Positions 23,373 through 33,074 are shown, numbered from the stretch's first letter. The stretch is 54,863 bases of DNA from Planctomycetota bacterium (GCA_016209535.1 JACQVW010000236.1:1-54863); one strand, 5' to 3'. The notes: generated by a model from the letters alone, not told the origin. Numbers and translations: made by a program.

Positions 23373-24158
23373 ATGAAGAGCCCCTTCCCTGGCATGGATC
23401 CCTTCCTCGAGGCCCACTGGGGAGATGTCCACACGAGCCTGGTCACGTACGCACGCGATCAGCTTCGCGGGCAGATCCCGGAGGATCTGAGGGTTCGGGT
23501 GGAAGAGCAAGTCGCGGTCGAGGCGCCCGACGGCAATGGAGCAGCGTTCTACCCGGACGTCCGAGTGCTGGAGACGGCAGGCCCGGCACCTCCGTCGGGT
23601 GCCAAGGCAGCCGGCACTGCCGTGGCGGATCCGCTCATCTTGCCCTACGAGATCGAGCCGCCGACACTGCGCTCGATCCGCATCACGGACGTCCGGTCGG
23701 GCAATCGCGTGGTCACGGCGATCGAGCTCCTCAGCCGGGCCAACAAGCTTGGCGAGAAGCGCCGCCAGCAGTACATCCAGAAGCAGGAGGAGCTGCTGGG
23801 CGGCGGTGTCAACCTCGTCGAGGTCGACCTCCTGCGGGCTGGACGCTACGTCCTCGCGGCACCGGAAGAGGACTTACCGCCCGAGTACCGCAAGCCCTAC
23901 CGCATCTGCGTCACGCGGCTGCAGCCGCCGCGGCGCGAGGTGTACCGCGTGACGCTCCGGGAACGCTTGCCAATCATCCGGGTTCCGCTCCGGCCGCGAG
24001 ACCCCGATGCGCTGCTCGACATGCAAGCGCTCGTCGACGCGAGCTACGAAGCCGGGGGCTACGACGACATCGACTACCGCGTCGAGCCGGCGCCGGCGCT
24101 CGAAGGGGACGATGCGACCTGGGCCGATGCGCTCTTGCGGCAGGCCGGCAAGCGGTGA
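23373..24158 (+). CDS. DUF4058 family protein 2
   Basis: This 261-residue paralogue of the protein at 5481-6293 starts MKSPFPGMDPFLEAHWGDVH. It shares the conserved blocks VTAIELLSRANKLGEKRRQQYIQKQEE (key parts IELLSRANK and YIQKQ) and NLVEVDLLRAG. DUF4058 has no settled function. The two copies differ enough to be old paralogues. TAGACT at 23337-23342 is a likely -10 box with about 30 bases to the start. The gene converges with the large minus-strand operon; the 85-base gap shows only repeated GCGGTCGA-like words. Confidence 0.9.
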   Translation: MKSPFPGMDPFLEAHWGDVHTSLVTYARDQLRGQIPEDLRVRVEEQVAVEAPDGNGAAFYPDVRVLETAGPAPPSGAKAAGTAVADPLILPYEIEPPTLRSIRITDVRSGNRVVTAIELLSRANKLGEKRRQQYIQKQEELLGGGVNLVEVDLLRAGRYVLAAPEEDLPPEYRKPYRICVTRLQPPRREVYRVTLRERLPIIRVPLRPRDPDALLDMQALVDASYEAGGYDDIDYRVEPAPALEGDDATWADALLRQAGKR

Positions 24159-24243
24159 TCGGGTCGGGGCGCCTCACGCGCGGTCGACCCCCTCGCGGCG
24201 GTCGATCTCGCGGCGATCGAGGCCAGAGGCGGGCGCAGCGCCC

Positions 24244-25896
24244 TCACCTCGCCGCCGGCCGGCTCGTGAAGACGATGTCGCCCCGTGAGCCGCCGAGGTC
24301 CATGTCGAGCTCCCCCCGCGTCCCGCCGTCGTCGGCGCGGTCAGGGCCGACGGAGTAGAGAGTCCAGGCTCCGCCCGCCTCGCCCTTGAGCTTGAGGGGC
24401 CTCCCGTCGAAGGGATCGAGCGGCACCGCCTCGAGGAAGCGCGGCACGAGGTCCTCGAGCCGCCCCGGGGAGCGCCCCTCGGCGAGGCGGAAGCGGTGCA
24501 TGGCGAGGCCCGCGCGCAAGAGGCGCCGGTAGGCGGTCGCCTCGGCGGCCCCGGGCAGAGCCTCGGCGAGGCCGATCATGCCGCTCGTCCGGATAGGCGC
24601 CGGCCTCGCCGCGCGGGGCGGGTCCAGCCCCTTCGGGAAGCCCCTGGCGAGGCGAGCGCGCGCCTCGCCGATGCGCTCCCGCACCTCCGCGAGGTCGTCC
24701 GAGAGGTGCAGGATGCGGTAGAGGTCGCCGCCCCGCTCGAGCGGAAAGCCGAAGACAGGCGCGTTCGACGCCTCCGTCGCGGTGCGGGCGGCCTGCGCGA
24801 GGCTCATGGCCGCCTCGACGCGCAGGACGGGCTCGAGGAGCCGGTCGTAGTCGACCTCGTCGACGGGGCCCAGCGCATCGAGGTCCGCCGCGGCGAGCGC
24901 GGGGTGCGCCAGCGCCGCCTCGAGGGGCTGGATGGCGTGGCCCACGTACGCGCAGCCGACGGCAAACCGGAGCAGGTACGGGGGCCCCGCGCGCACGAGC
25001 TGGTCCGAGACCGCGAGCAGGGCGCGGACATCCTTCAGCGCCTCCTCGGGCTTCCCGGCCTCGATGCGCTGGCGGGCGTGCTCGAGGAGGACGTGGTGGA
25101 GGTCCAACTCGTGCAAGGTCGACGGCCACGCCGGCTCGAGGACCTCATCCCGCTCGCCGTCGAGCTCTATCCCGCGCCCGGGGAAGACCGCCGCCTCGTG
25201 GAGCCTCGCGATGTCGTCCGCGTGGCGCGCGAGGAGCCTCTCGACCTCGCCTGAGGGAAACCGCCGCGGGTCCCAGACATCCTCCTCGTCCGACTCCGGC
25301 TCCTCGGCCTCCGCCGCCGGCTCGGGTGCACCTTCGTGCCAGAGCTCGCAGAACACGCCGTCGAGGAGTGCCTTCGCCACCTCGGGCTGCTCCGGGTCGT
25401 CCTTGAAGCTCGCGACCACCTCCTCGTAGACCGCCGCGACGTTCTGCTCCTCGGGGAGAGCCTCCGGCACGACCTCCTCCACGAGCCGCTCGGCCTCGAG
25501 CCGCGCCGCGCGGATCTCGCGAGCGGTCCAGGCGAAGCTCGAGATCAGGAGGACCGTCCACCCAAGGAAGCCGTAGGAGAAGAGCCCGAAGACGAGCCTC
25601 GGCGGCCACCGGCCGGCGCGGGGGCCGAGGAACGCCGCGCCGGCGAGCCAGAACAGGCACGCTGCGGGCAGCACGTACCGCCACTTCAGGTCGACCTGCG
25701 GTGCTGCGATGGTCGGCTCGGAGATCCACGCGAGGACGTTCAGGATCCCGATCCCCGTGGCAAGGGCCAGGACCGCCAGGACGTACAGGAAGCCCCGCAC
25801 GAGGCGCCACCTCATGCCCTCGGTCCCCCGGAGGTAGAGCGCGAGGACCGTGAGGAGCCAGGTCAGGGTGGCGAGGAGAAGCACGACGGAGAGCAT
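24244..25896 (-). CDS. Four-helix membrane protein with pseudopilin-like C-terminus (last gene of large operon)
   Basis: This 550-residue protein has membrane helices at about 2-22, 33-58, 73-91 and 98-122. A long, mostly helical and acidic domain follows (an EEPESDEEDVWD patch near 195-205). The end reads VPLDPFDGRPLKLK, then WTLYSVGPDRADDGG. That last motif is widespread in planctomycete proteins and resembles the C-terminal calcium-site region of type II secretion pseudopilins. It is the final gene of the minus-strand run, 44 bases after the HEAT gene. I do not recognise a function; a scaffold or quality-control role in the envelope is possible. Confidence 0.7.
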   Translation of the reverse strand: MLSVVLLLATLTWLLTVLALYLRGTEGMRWRLVRGFLYVLAVLALATGIGILNVLAWISEPTIAAPQVDLKWRYVLPAACLFWLAGAAFLGPRAGRWPPRLVFGLFSYGFLGWTVLLISSFAWTAREIRAARLEAERLVEEVVPEALPEEQNVAAVYEEVVASFKDDPEQPEVAKALLDGVFCELWHEGAPEPAAEAEEPESDEEDVWDPRRFPSGEVERLLARHADDIARLHEAAVFPGRGIELDGERDEVLEPAWPSTLHELDLHHVLLEHARQRIEAGKPEEALKDVRALLAVSDQLVRAGPPYLLRFAVGCAYVGHAIQPLEAALAHPALAAADLDALGPVDEVDYDRLLEPVLRVEAAMSLAQAARTATEASNAPVFGFPLERGGDLYRILHLSDDLAEVRERIGEARARLARGFPKGLDPPRAARPAPIRTSGMIGLAEALPGAAEATAYRRLLRAGLAMHRFRLAEGRSPGRLEDLVPRFLEAVPLDPFDGRPLKLKGEAGGAWTLYSVGPDRADDGGTRGELDMDLGGSRGDIVFTSRPAAR

Positions 25897-25940
25897 GACG
25901 TCACCACGCCAGCCCCTCTACCACGCGCCTTCGGCCCCCG

Positions 25941-26759
25941 TCAACCTCCGCTCCCCTCCTCGATCTCGCGCAGCAGGCCCTCCGCGGCGCCTCGCAGGGC
26001 CGCATCGCCCGCCTCGGCGGCGATGCGCCGGAGGGCCGGGGCGACCGCCGCGGGCTCTCTCGCGACGCGCCAGAGGCCCTGCGCCGCACGCAGCCGCACC
26101 CGCGGCTCCGGGTCCTCGAGCACCCGCTCGAGGGCGCCCTTCGCGCGCTCCCCGACCCCGAGGCCCGGCTCGAAGAGGACCGAGAGCGCGCCCGCGGCCT
26201 CCTCCCGGCGGGCCGGGTCCGCGGCGCGCAGCCTCTCGAGGAGCACCGGGAGCGCGGCCTCTGCGCGCCTCGCGAGTCCCGCCGCGGCGGGGCTCGCGAG
26301 GCCCGGCAGGCCGGAGAAGTCGCGAGACTCCTCGCGCGAGAGGACCTCGAGGAGGACCGGGACGAGCTCGAGGTCCTCGACGGCGGCCGCCTCGAGGGCC
26401 CCGAGCGCCGCCTCGACGACCTCCCTCGCCGGCGAGCGAACGGCATCGAGGAGCGCCGGGACCGCGGGCCGCGCGGCAGGGCCCAGCCCGGCGAGGGCCC
26501 ACGCCGCGGCCGTGGCCGCCTCGGCACGCTCCGAGCGGAGGATCGCCGAGGCGCGCTCGACGACGACCCGCGGGTCGGGCTTGAGGTCCTGGAGGGCCGC
26601 GATCGCCCCGGCCCGCACCACGCTCGCCTCGTCCTCGAGGGCCTCGACGAGCGCCGGAGCCGCGTCTCGAGCCTCGGCGCCGATCCTGCCGATCCAGCAC
26701 GCGGCACGAGCGCGCGCGTGGGGGTCGCCTCCCTTCAGGGCCTCGAGGAGGACCGGCAC
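25941..26759 (-). CDS. HEAT-repeat protein, downstream half (probably split from 26735-27766)
   Basis: This 272-residue frame is made wholly of HEAT/PBS-lyase-like repeats: PVLLEALKGGDPHARARAACWIG, PALVEALEDEASVVRAGAIAAL, PALLDAV, LPVLLERLRAADPARREEA and ALERVLEDPEPRVRLRAA, with each repeat about 30-38 residues. It has no signal peptide, and its only start is a GTG (26759) buried inside the last codons of the upstream frame. The upstream frame ends in the middle of a HEAT repeat and this one begins in the middle of one. A single longer protein broken by an indel is therefore the simplest reading; two translationally coupled proteins is the alternative. Confidence 0.6.
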   Translation of the reverse strand: MPVLLEALKGGDPHARARAACWIGRIGAEARDAAPALVEALEDEASVVRAGAIAALQDLKPDPRVVVERASAILRSERAEAATAAAWALAGLGPAARPAVPALLDAVRSPAREVVEAALGALEAAAVEDLELVPVLLEVLSREESRDFSGLPGLASPAAAGLARRAEAALPVLLERLRAADPARREEAAGALSVLFEPGLGVGERAKGALERVLEDPEPRVRLRAAQGLWRVAREPAAVAPALRRIAAEAGDAALRGAAEGLLREIEEGSGG

Positions 26760-27766
26760 ACGCGGGGCTCCGCATCCTTCAAGGCCCCGAGGAGGACGAG
26801 GAGGATGCGGCCGCGGGGGAAGGTCTCGTCCCAGTACATCGCCGAGAGGACATGGATGCTCTCCTCCCGCGCCGGAGCGTCACCCGAGCGGAGGATCTCG
26901 ATCAGGGCCTGGACGGTCCTCTGCCCCCCGGGGTCGAGGCGGATCAAGACCGTCGTGAACGCCCCTTGCGCCTGATCGATGCCGCGGACCAGGACCGGGA
27001 CCGCTTCGCGCGCCTCGGGGCTGATCGCGGCGAGGGCCGCGGCCGCCGCGGCGCGCACCCTCAGGTCGAGGTCCTCGAGGGCGCCGATCAGAGCCTGCAC
27101 GCTCTGCGCCGCGGCCCCCTCGTAGCGCCCCACGGCCGCGGCGGCCTCGGCACGCAGCTCGTCGAGGGGGTCGGCGACGGCCCGCGTGAATAGATCCAGG
27201 GCCTCGGGGCCGCAGGGCGCCAGGCCGCAGAGCGCGCCGAGGGCCCAGCGGCGGACCTCGAGCCGAGGCGAAGCTGCACCATCGAGGAGGGTGGGGACGG
27301 CGAGCTTGCCCATGGCGAGGAAGGTGCTCGCGACCCGTTGTCCGTGCCGCTCGTCCCCGAGCCAGCGGAGCAGGACGGGCGAGTACCGCGGGTCCGGTTC
27401 GCCGGAGCCCAAGAGCTCGGACAGTGCGTTCTCCTGCAGCTCCTGGGCCTCCCGCGAGCGCAGCCCGAGAACCGCGTCGAGGACCGCGGGCCCCCCTCCG
27501 AGGAAGCCAAGGATGCCGCGCGGCCGCAGGTCGGGATGGAGCTCGCCCCGCAGGAGCTTCGAGATCCGCGGCACGGCCCGCTCGGAGCGGCGCAAGACGA
27601 GGCTCTCCGCCGCGCTCCGGACGACCGCGGGGTCCTGCGACCCGAGGCGTGCGAGGAGCCAGCGCTCCTCGGCGAGGGGCCGGATGAGCGGCCACGAGCC
27701 CGCGAGGGCGGCGAGGAGGACGGCGAAGGCCACGATCGCCGCGCGGCGCCCTCTCGCCCGGCTCAT
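26735..27766 (-). CDS. Membrane-anchored HEAT-repeat protein, upstream half
   Basis: The 343-residue product has an N-terminal membrane helix (residues 9-27, AIVAFAVLLAALAGSWPLI) and then about eight HEAT repeats (RISKLLRGELHPDLR, VLLRWLGDERHGQRVASTFLAMG, QALIGALEDLDLRVRAAAAAAL, QALIEILRSGDAPAREESI). The last repeat is cut: after LLGALKDAEPRV the frame turns into CRSSSRP and stops, while the +1 frame continues PVLLEALKGGDP. About 18 residues of a normal repeat are missing at the junction. HEAT solenoids of this kind bind other proteins. It starts 19 bases after the second Hsp70 gene. Confidence 0.65.
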   Translation of the reverse strand: MSRARGRRAAIVAFAVLLAALAGSWPLIRPLAEERWLLARLGSQDPAVVRSAAESLVLRRSERAVPRISKLLRGELHPDLRPRGILGFLGGGPAVLDAVLGLRSREAQELQENALSELLGSGEPDPRYSPVLLRWLGDERHGQRVASTFLAMGKLAVPTLLDGAASPRLEVRRWALGALCGLAPCGPEALDLFTRAVADPLDELRAEAAAAVGRYEGAAAQSVQALIGALEDLDLRVRAAAAAALAAISPEAREAVPVLVRGIDQAQGAFTTVLIRLDPGGQRTVQALIEILRSGDAPAREESIHVLSAMYWDETFPRGRILLVLLGALKDAEPRVCRSSSRP

Positions 27767-27785
27767 GGCTCGCTCGCCTCCACGG

Positions 27786-30434
27786 TCAAGCCTTCTTCAC
27801 CTTGGCGATGTCGATCCCGATCTTCTCGATGGCCTCCTCCAGGGGTTGGAGCTTGCGCGCGAAGATCCTGTGGACCTGCGCCCGCCCCTGGTCGGCCGGG
27901 AGCCCGTCATCCACCCCGTGCAGCTCCCGCAGCGCCTCCTCCAGGCCCCGCTGTATCCGCTGGACCTCCCCGCGCCAGTCGTCCCAGCGCCCTGCCTCCT
28001 CGATCTTCCCCGCCGCCTCCTCGAGCCGGCTCATGGAGCTCATGATCTTCATTTGCGTGAAGAGCTTGACGATGACCGTGGGAGGCGCCTCGACCTTGCG
28101 CCGCTCGCGCACCTGCGCCTCGACGTCGGTCAGCGCGTCGTAGAGGCGGGCCCAATGTTCCCGGTCGCGCCGCGCGTGCGCCTGGAGCCCCTCCTGGACG
28201 ATCGTCTCGACGAGCTTCCCGTACCGGTCGACCTTCTCGAGGGCTTTTCTCGCCTGCTGCGCCTCGGCCGCGTCGGTCTGGCTCGCCTTCCCCCCCTCGC
28301 GGGCGCTCCCCAGGACCGCACTGGCCTTCGCCCGCATCTCGCCGAGGGACTCGAGGCACCGCGCGGCGGCCTGGCAGAAGACCTCCCGGGTAGGGTCCAT
28401 GTCGTCCTTCGGAGGCTCGAGGACCCTCGCCAGGCGCCGCAGCGCCTCGTGGACCTCCTGCCGCTCGAGGGGCTGCTGCTCGAGCATGCGCGCGACCTCG
28501 GCGAGGAGGCCCTCGGCTCGCGAGCGGGCCTCCGCGCCAAGCGCCTGACCCTGGTCTCGGAGACCGCGCCACCGTTCCGCCAGCTCCCCGTAGCGCCGGA
28601 TCAGCTCCTCGGCGGAAGGAACCTCGGGCACATCGAAATGGACCCCGACGTTCGCCTTCGCGACGATGCGTCCTTCCTTCGTGCGCACCCGCGCCGCGCC
28701 GCGCACCTGGTTCTTCTCGGTGACCTCGACCTCCAGGTCGACGAGGGAGCCGCGCCCTCCCTCGGCGGGGATGTCCTCGATGCGGATCTCGCCGATGGGG
28801 TCCGCCTCCTGATAGAGGAGGATCGAAAGGTTGGGGTTGTCGTTCTGCCGCTGGAAGGTCTGGCAGCAGCGGGCGGGGAGAGCCACGCCCTCCTCAGCAA
28901 GGGGCACGAGCCCCTCCTGGGTCAAGATGAAGAGCGGCCGAGGCAGCACCGTGGTCACGCTGGATGCGTCCGCGCTCTCCGGGGCGTGGAGCACCTGGAA
29001 GGCGTGCTCGAGGACGAGCCCGCCGTCCCGCCGCGCGACCCGCAGGACGAAGGCGTTGGCCGCGCCCTCCTGGAGCGCGACGCCGGGGAAGTAGAACCGC
29101 CCTTCCGCGGTCAGGTCCCGCGGCCCCAGGTCGCTCCCGTCCGGCAAGCGCAGGGTGACGGCCAGCGGCGCTGCCGCGCGCCCATCCCCCGCCCCCATCA
29201 CGGTCCCGGCGACGTTGATCATCTCGAGCACGGACGTCTCGGGCACCTCGAGCAGCACCTTGCAGCCCGGTGCCTCGACGACGGGAGGAAGGACCATCTT
29301 GGCGTGGATGGCCGCGCCGGCCCCCACGCACAGGTCCGGGAAGAAGAGCTTGGGTCTCGAGCCGGGGAACGCCGCGGCGACGCTCTCGGAGATCCAGGGA
29401 CCGTACGTGGACCCGCCGACCAGGAGGACCTCGTCGACGTCGGAGGGGCCGACCTTCGCTTTCTCGAGGGCCCGGCGGGAGCACTCCAGGGTGCGGTCGA
29501 TGTAGGGCTGGATCATCCGCACGAGCTCCGCGCGCGACAGTCGCTCGTTGGCCTGCACTTCGCGCCCCGAGGCGTCCACCAGCACGCCGCGGACGCGGAA
29601 CTCGACCGGGGCGTCCGACGATGGAGCCTTCGCGAGGGCGATCTTGACCCCCTCGGCCAGACGGAGGAGACGTGCGAGGCGCGCCCGGTCCTCGGGCCGC
29701 GTCTCGTCGAAGGAGACCGCACGGCCTCGGGCCTCCAGGCGGGTCCTCAGCCAGTGCACGAGCTCCCTGTCGAAGTTGTATCCGCCGAGGAGGCTGTCGC
29801 CGTCGAAGGCCCGAACGTCGATGACGCCTCCCGCACGTTCCATGTACGTGACGTCGAAGGTCCCACCGCCCAGGTCGTACGTCAAGAGGCGGAGCGGGTC
29901 ACGCTTGTCGGTCCGCGTATAGGTCAGCGCGGCGGCCACGGGCTCCATGAGCATCTGCTCCGGGAGCGACATGTCGAACCCGGCCGCGATCGCGGCCTCG
30001 CGCGTCTCCTCGACGGCTCCCCGGTCGAAGTAGGCCGGGTGCGTCACCACGGCCCGGCGCACGGGCCGCCCCAGGGCCCGCTCGGCGCACGACTTCAGGT
30101 GGCGGAGGAAGTCGCGGGCGACCTCCCGCGCGAGGACGGTGCGCTCGAGCATGGGGATGGCCTCCCGCGTGCCCATCCTGCGCTTCGAGAACATGACGGG
30201 GGCGTAGCCCTCGCTCGATTTCTCAAGGGCCTCGACCCCGAAGAGCTGCCGCGCGGGCGCATCGGGGTCGTCGAGCACGACGGACGGGAAGGTCTGCTCG
30301 CCGTGGGGGCTCGGGATGACGGTGACGTCGCACTCCGCGAGGTAGATGCCCGGAGGATAGTCCGGCGCCAGGTCCACCTTGCCGTTGACCCCGATCACGC
30401 TGAAGGTCGTGCCCAGGTCGATGCCGATGTCCAC
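27786..30434 (-). CDS. Hsp70-family chaperone-like ATPase, paralogue 2 of 2
   Basis: This 882-residue protein has a full Hsp70 nucleotide-binding domain (1-385). Phosphate-1 motif is DIGIDLGTTFSVIGV (2-16), phosphate-2 is LTYDLGGGTFDV (184-195), and the adenosine motif is VDEVLLVGGSTYG (333-345). The region beyond 390 is diverged from DnaK: a beta domain (about 390-590) then a long helical tail to 882, some 240 residues longer than DnaK. No EEVD end is present. It shares the end pattern LPADQGRAQVHRI with its upstream neighbour, so the pair is a tandem duplication. A J-like protein and a D2-type Hsp100 in the same operon support a chaperone or remodelling role. The two genes are 13 bases apart. 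Confidence 0.88.
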   Translation of the reverse strand: MDIGIDLGTTFSVIGVNGKVDLAPDYPPGIYLAECDVTVIPSPHGEQTFPSVVLDDPDAPARQLFGVEALEKSSEGYAPVMFSKRRMGTREAIPMLERTVLAREVARDFLRHLKSCAERALGRPVRRAVVTHPAYFDRGAVEETREAAIAAGFDMSLPEQMLMEPVAAALTYTRTDKRDPLRLLTYDLGGGTFDVTYMERAGGVIDVRAFDGDSLLGGYNFDRELVHWLRTRLEARGRAVSFDETRPEDRARLARLLRLAEGVKIALAKAPSSDAPVEFRVRGVLVDASGREVQANERLSRAELVRMIQPYIDRTLECSRRALEKAKVGPSDVDEVLLVGGSTYGPWISESVAAAFPGSRPKLFFPDLCVGAGAAIHAKMVLPPVVEAPGCKVLLEVPETSVLEMINVAGTVMGAGDGRAAAPLAVTLRLPDGSDLGPRDLTAEGRFYFPGVALQEGAANAFVLRVARRDGGLVLEHAFQVLHAPESADASSVTTVLPRPLFILTQEGLVPLAEEGVALPARCCQTFQRQNDNPNLSILLYQEADPIGEIRIEDIPAEGGRGSLVDLEVEVTEKNQVRGAARVRTKEGRIVAKANVGVHFDVPEVPSAEELIRRYGELAERWRGLRDQGQALGAEARSRAEGLLAEVARMLEQQPLERQEVHEALRRLARVLEPPKDDMDPTREVFCQAAARCLESLGEMRAKASAVLGSAREGGKASQTDAAEAQQARKALEKVDRYGKLVETIVQEGLQAHARRDREHWARLYDALTDVEAQVRERRKVEAPPTVIVKLFTQMKIMSSMSRLEEAAGKIEEAGRWDDWRGEVQRIQRGLEEALRELHGVDDGLPADQGRAQVHRIFARKLQPLEEAIEKIGIDIAKVKKA

Positions 30435-30447
30435 GGGCGGTCTCCGT

Positions 30448-33036
30448 TCAGGCAGGCTTCACGTCCCAGAGGGTTTCCTCGATCTGCTCCGCGATGGGCG
30501 TCTTCTCCCGCCCGCGGAGGATGAGCTGGAGCTTGGCCCGTCCCTGGTCGGAGGGGAGCTGGTCGTCGACCTGGTCGATGGCCTTGTCCATGGCGGCGAG
30601 CTTCGCCTCGATCGCGTCGCAGCGCCCCTTGAGCACGGCCTCGTAACGCGGGTCGGCGGCCGCCGCCTGCCGCACCTCGTTGAGGCGGAGGCGGTGCTTG
30701 TCCACTTCGTCCCGAAACACGTCCTTGAGGAGGGGCGTGGGGGGAAGGACGACAGGGGGCCCTCCCCGCTTGAGCCTTCGCAGGAGGGCCTGCAGCTTCT
30801 CGTACTCCTGCGCCCACTGCCTCTGGTTGCGAGCCAGGTAGGCGCGGTTGGCCGCGGCCTCGATGTCGTGGAGCTGCTTCCGGAGCGGCTCCGCCTGCGG
30901 GTCGGACCCGGAGGAGGGCAGCGCATCGCGGCATGCATCGAGGAGGTCCAGGAACTGGTCGCGAGACGGCGTGAGGTCCACGCGCGGCGGGTGCAGCATG
31001 CGGTCCAGCTCCTTGACCGCCCGGTGGATCTCCTGGCGGTCCGGCCGGTCTTCGGTGGTGAGCCGCTCCAGGGTCTCGACGAGCTTCTTCCCCCGCATGC
31101 CGAGCCGCGTGCGCCGCTGCTCGTCGCGCTCGTTGTGGATCTGCTCGTCGACCTCGCCCCGGAGCTCGCGGAACCGCGCCGCCAGCTCGTGCAGCTCCGG
31201 CACGGAGACCGGGGGGAACTTGATCCGTACGGGACACTCGACCACCGGCGCCCCCGTCTTGCCGAGGACCGCGGCCGTCCCCCGGATCTCGCACCGCGTC
31301 GTGATCTCGCCCTCGATCAACACGTCACAACCAGCGCCCGCATCGGGCGGGATGTTCTCCACGCGGATGGTGCCGATGCGGTCTTCTTCCTGAAAGACGG
31401 GGATCGCGAGGACCGAGTCGCTGTGAAGCCTCACGAAGGTCCCCCGGAACTTGGTAGGCAGGTCCACGTCCTCCTCGGCCATGTTGACCCGCCCTTCGCG
31501 CGCCTCCAAGTAGAGCGTCTTGGGCAACCGGGGGACCAGCTTGGTGCCCCCGCCAGCGGGGTTGTAGCGCACGGCGACATCCCCCTTCCAGCGCGCCAGG
31601 CCGTGACGGTCAGTGACCTGGACCTGGAACGGGGTGGGCCCCTCCTCGAGGAGGGGAACGTCGGGGAAGAGAAACTCGCCCGCATCGTTGGGCGCCGTCG
31701 CGTGCGTCTTGCCGTCGGGGGTCGTGAGGAGGACCTTCAGGTCCTTCGAGGCGGCCCCGAGCGCTGCCCCGTCGCCCGCGGAGCGGATCCGCCCGCGCAC
31801 CTGCACCTCCGGAAGCGGAGACTCCGGCGGGACCTCGAGCTCGACCGAGAGGTCGCCCGAGGACGTGACCTCCGGCAGCTCCGCGGCCCGGAGGGCCGCG
31901 CCGGCGGCCACGCAGAGGTCCGGGTTGAAGAGGAGCCTCTCGATGCCGAAGGCGGCGCCGACGGCGTCCTGGACCCACTTCCCATAGGAGGACCCTCCCA
32001 CGAGCAGGATCGCGTCCAGATCCTCCTTCCCGACCCCCGCCTTCCCGAGCGCCTTCCGGCAGCACTCGATCGACTTGTCGAGGTGGTCCTTGATGAGCTG
32101 CGCGTACTCGTCGCGGGTGATCTTCTCGATGATCTGGATGGGCCTTCCTTCCGAGTCGGTGAGGATGTCCTGGCCCTTGATCGGGCAGGCGACCTTGCCC
32201 CCGTGCAGATCGTTGAGCGCGAGCTTGACCTTCTCCGCAAGCTGGAGGAGGCGGGCGTGGCGCGCGCGGTGCTGCGGGTCCGCCTCGTCGTGAGGCGGGA
32301 GCGTCCGGCCCGCCGCCCGGAGCTTCTCCCGGACCCTGTCCAGGATCCAGCGGATCAGCTCGCGGTCGAAGTTGTAGCCTCCCAGGAGGTGATCCCCGTC
32401 GAACGCCTTCGTGCTGATCACCCCCTCGCGCCGCTCCAGGACCGCCACATCGAAGGTGCCGCCGCCGAGGTCATAGGTCATGACCCGCAGGGGGTCCTTC
32501 GAGTTCCCCTGGACGTAGGCGTGGGCCGCGGCCTCGGGCTCCTTCATCATCTGCTCGGGGCGCGACATGTCTAACCCGGCGTCGATGGCCGCCTGCCGCG
32601 TCTCCTCCACCTGATTGGGATCGAAGTAGGCCGGGTGGGTCACCACCGCGCGGCGCACGGGGTGACCGAGGGCCTGCTCCGCGCAACCCTTCAGGTACGT
32701 GAGGATCCTCGCCGCCACCTCCCTTGCCGTGAGGTCCCGGTCGTGCATCCTCAAGCGCTCCGTCGTCCCGATGGAGCGCTTGGAGAACATGATGGGGCTC
32801 TCGCCCTCCTGGGCCTTCTGCTTGGCATCGGAGCCGACGATGTACTTCCCGGGGTCTCCCGGCTCCTCCCAGTAGACCGAGGGGAAGGTCGCTTCGCCCA
32901 GCGGCGAGAGGATGATCGTGACGTCGCACTCCTCGATGTACGTGCCGCCCCAACCTCCCGGGAGATCCACGCGGCCCTTGATGGCTATCACGCTGAAGGT
33001 CGTCCCGAGGTCGATCCCGATGTCCTGCATTCCCAT
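30448..33036 (-). CDS. Hsp70-family chaperone-like ATPase, paralogue 1 of 2
   Basis: This 862-residue protein has the motifs DIGIDLGTTFSVIAI (5-19), MTYDLGGGTFDVAV and DLDAILLVGGSSYG, so the ATPase half is intact. The insert GKYIVGSDAKQKAQEGE before MFSKRSIGT differs from DnaK but is shared with paralogue 2. After about residue 390 a beta domain and then a helical region (570-862) replace the usual substrate lid. The C-terminus LPSDQGRAKLQLIL parallels paralogue 2. It starts 38 bases downstream of the J-like gene. DnaK of the housekeeping type would be about 640 residues with GrpE and DnaJ nearby, so this pair is a specialised branch, probably tied to the other products of this operon. Confidence 0.88.
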   Translation of the reverse strand: MGMQDIGIDLGTTFSVIAIKGRVDLPGGWGGTYIEECDVTIILSPLGEATFPSVYWEEPGDPGKYIVGSDAKQKAQEGESPIMFSKRSIGTTERLRMHDRDLTAREVAARILTYLKGCAEQALGHPVRRAVVTHPAYFDPNQVEETRQAAIDAGLDMSRPEQMMKEPEAAAHAYVQGNSKDPLRVMTYDLGGGTFDVAVLERREGVISTKAFDGDHLLGGYNFDRELIRWILDRVREKLRAAGRTLPPHDEADPQHRARHARLLQLAEKVKLALNDLHGGKVACPIKGQDILTDSEGRPIQIIEKITRDEYAQLIKDHLDKSIECCRKALGKAGVGKEDLDAILLVGGSSYGKWVQDAVGAAFGIERLLFNPDLCVAAGAALRAAELPEVTSSGDLSVELEVPPESPLPEVQVRGRIRSAGDGAALGAASKDLKVLLTTPDGKTHATAPNDAGEFLFPDVPLLEEGPTPFQVQVTDRHGLARWKGDVAVRYNPAGGGTKLVPRLPKTLYLEAREGRVNMAEEDVDLPTKFRGTFVRLHSDSVLAIPVFQEEDRIGTIRVENIPPDAGAGCDVLIEGEITTRCEIRGTAAVLGKTGAPVVECPVRIKFPPVSVPELHELAARFRELRGEVDEQIHNERDEQRRTRLGMRGKKLVETLERLTTEDRPDRQEIHRAVKELDRMLHPPRVDLTPSRDQFLDLLDACRDALPSSGSDPQAEPLRKQLHDIEAAANRAYLARNQRQWAQEYEKLQALLRRLKRGGPPVVLPPTPLLKDVFRDEVDKHRLRLNEVRQAAAADPRYEAVLKGRCDAIEAKLAAMDKAIDQVDDQLPSDQGRAKLQLILRGREKTPIAEQIEETLWDVKPA

Positions 33037-33074
33037 GGCTCTCTATCCTTCTCTTTCCCCCGAGCGCCGCACGC

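Noticed and set aside
27186..32574. Long plus-strand frames opposite the Hsp70 genes
   Set aside because: Both Hsp70 frames carry all canonical motifs; the plus-strand frames are complementary-codon artefacts.
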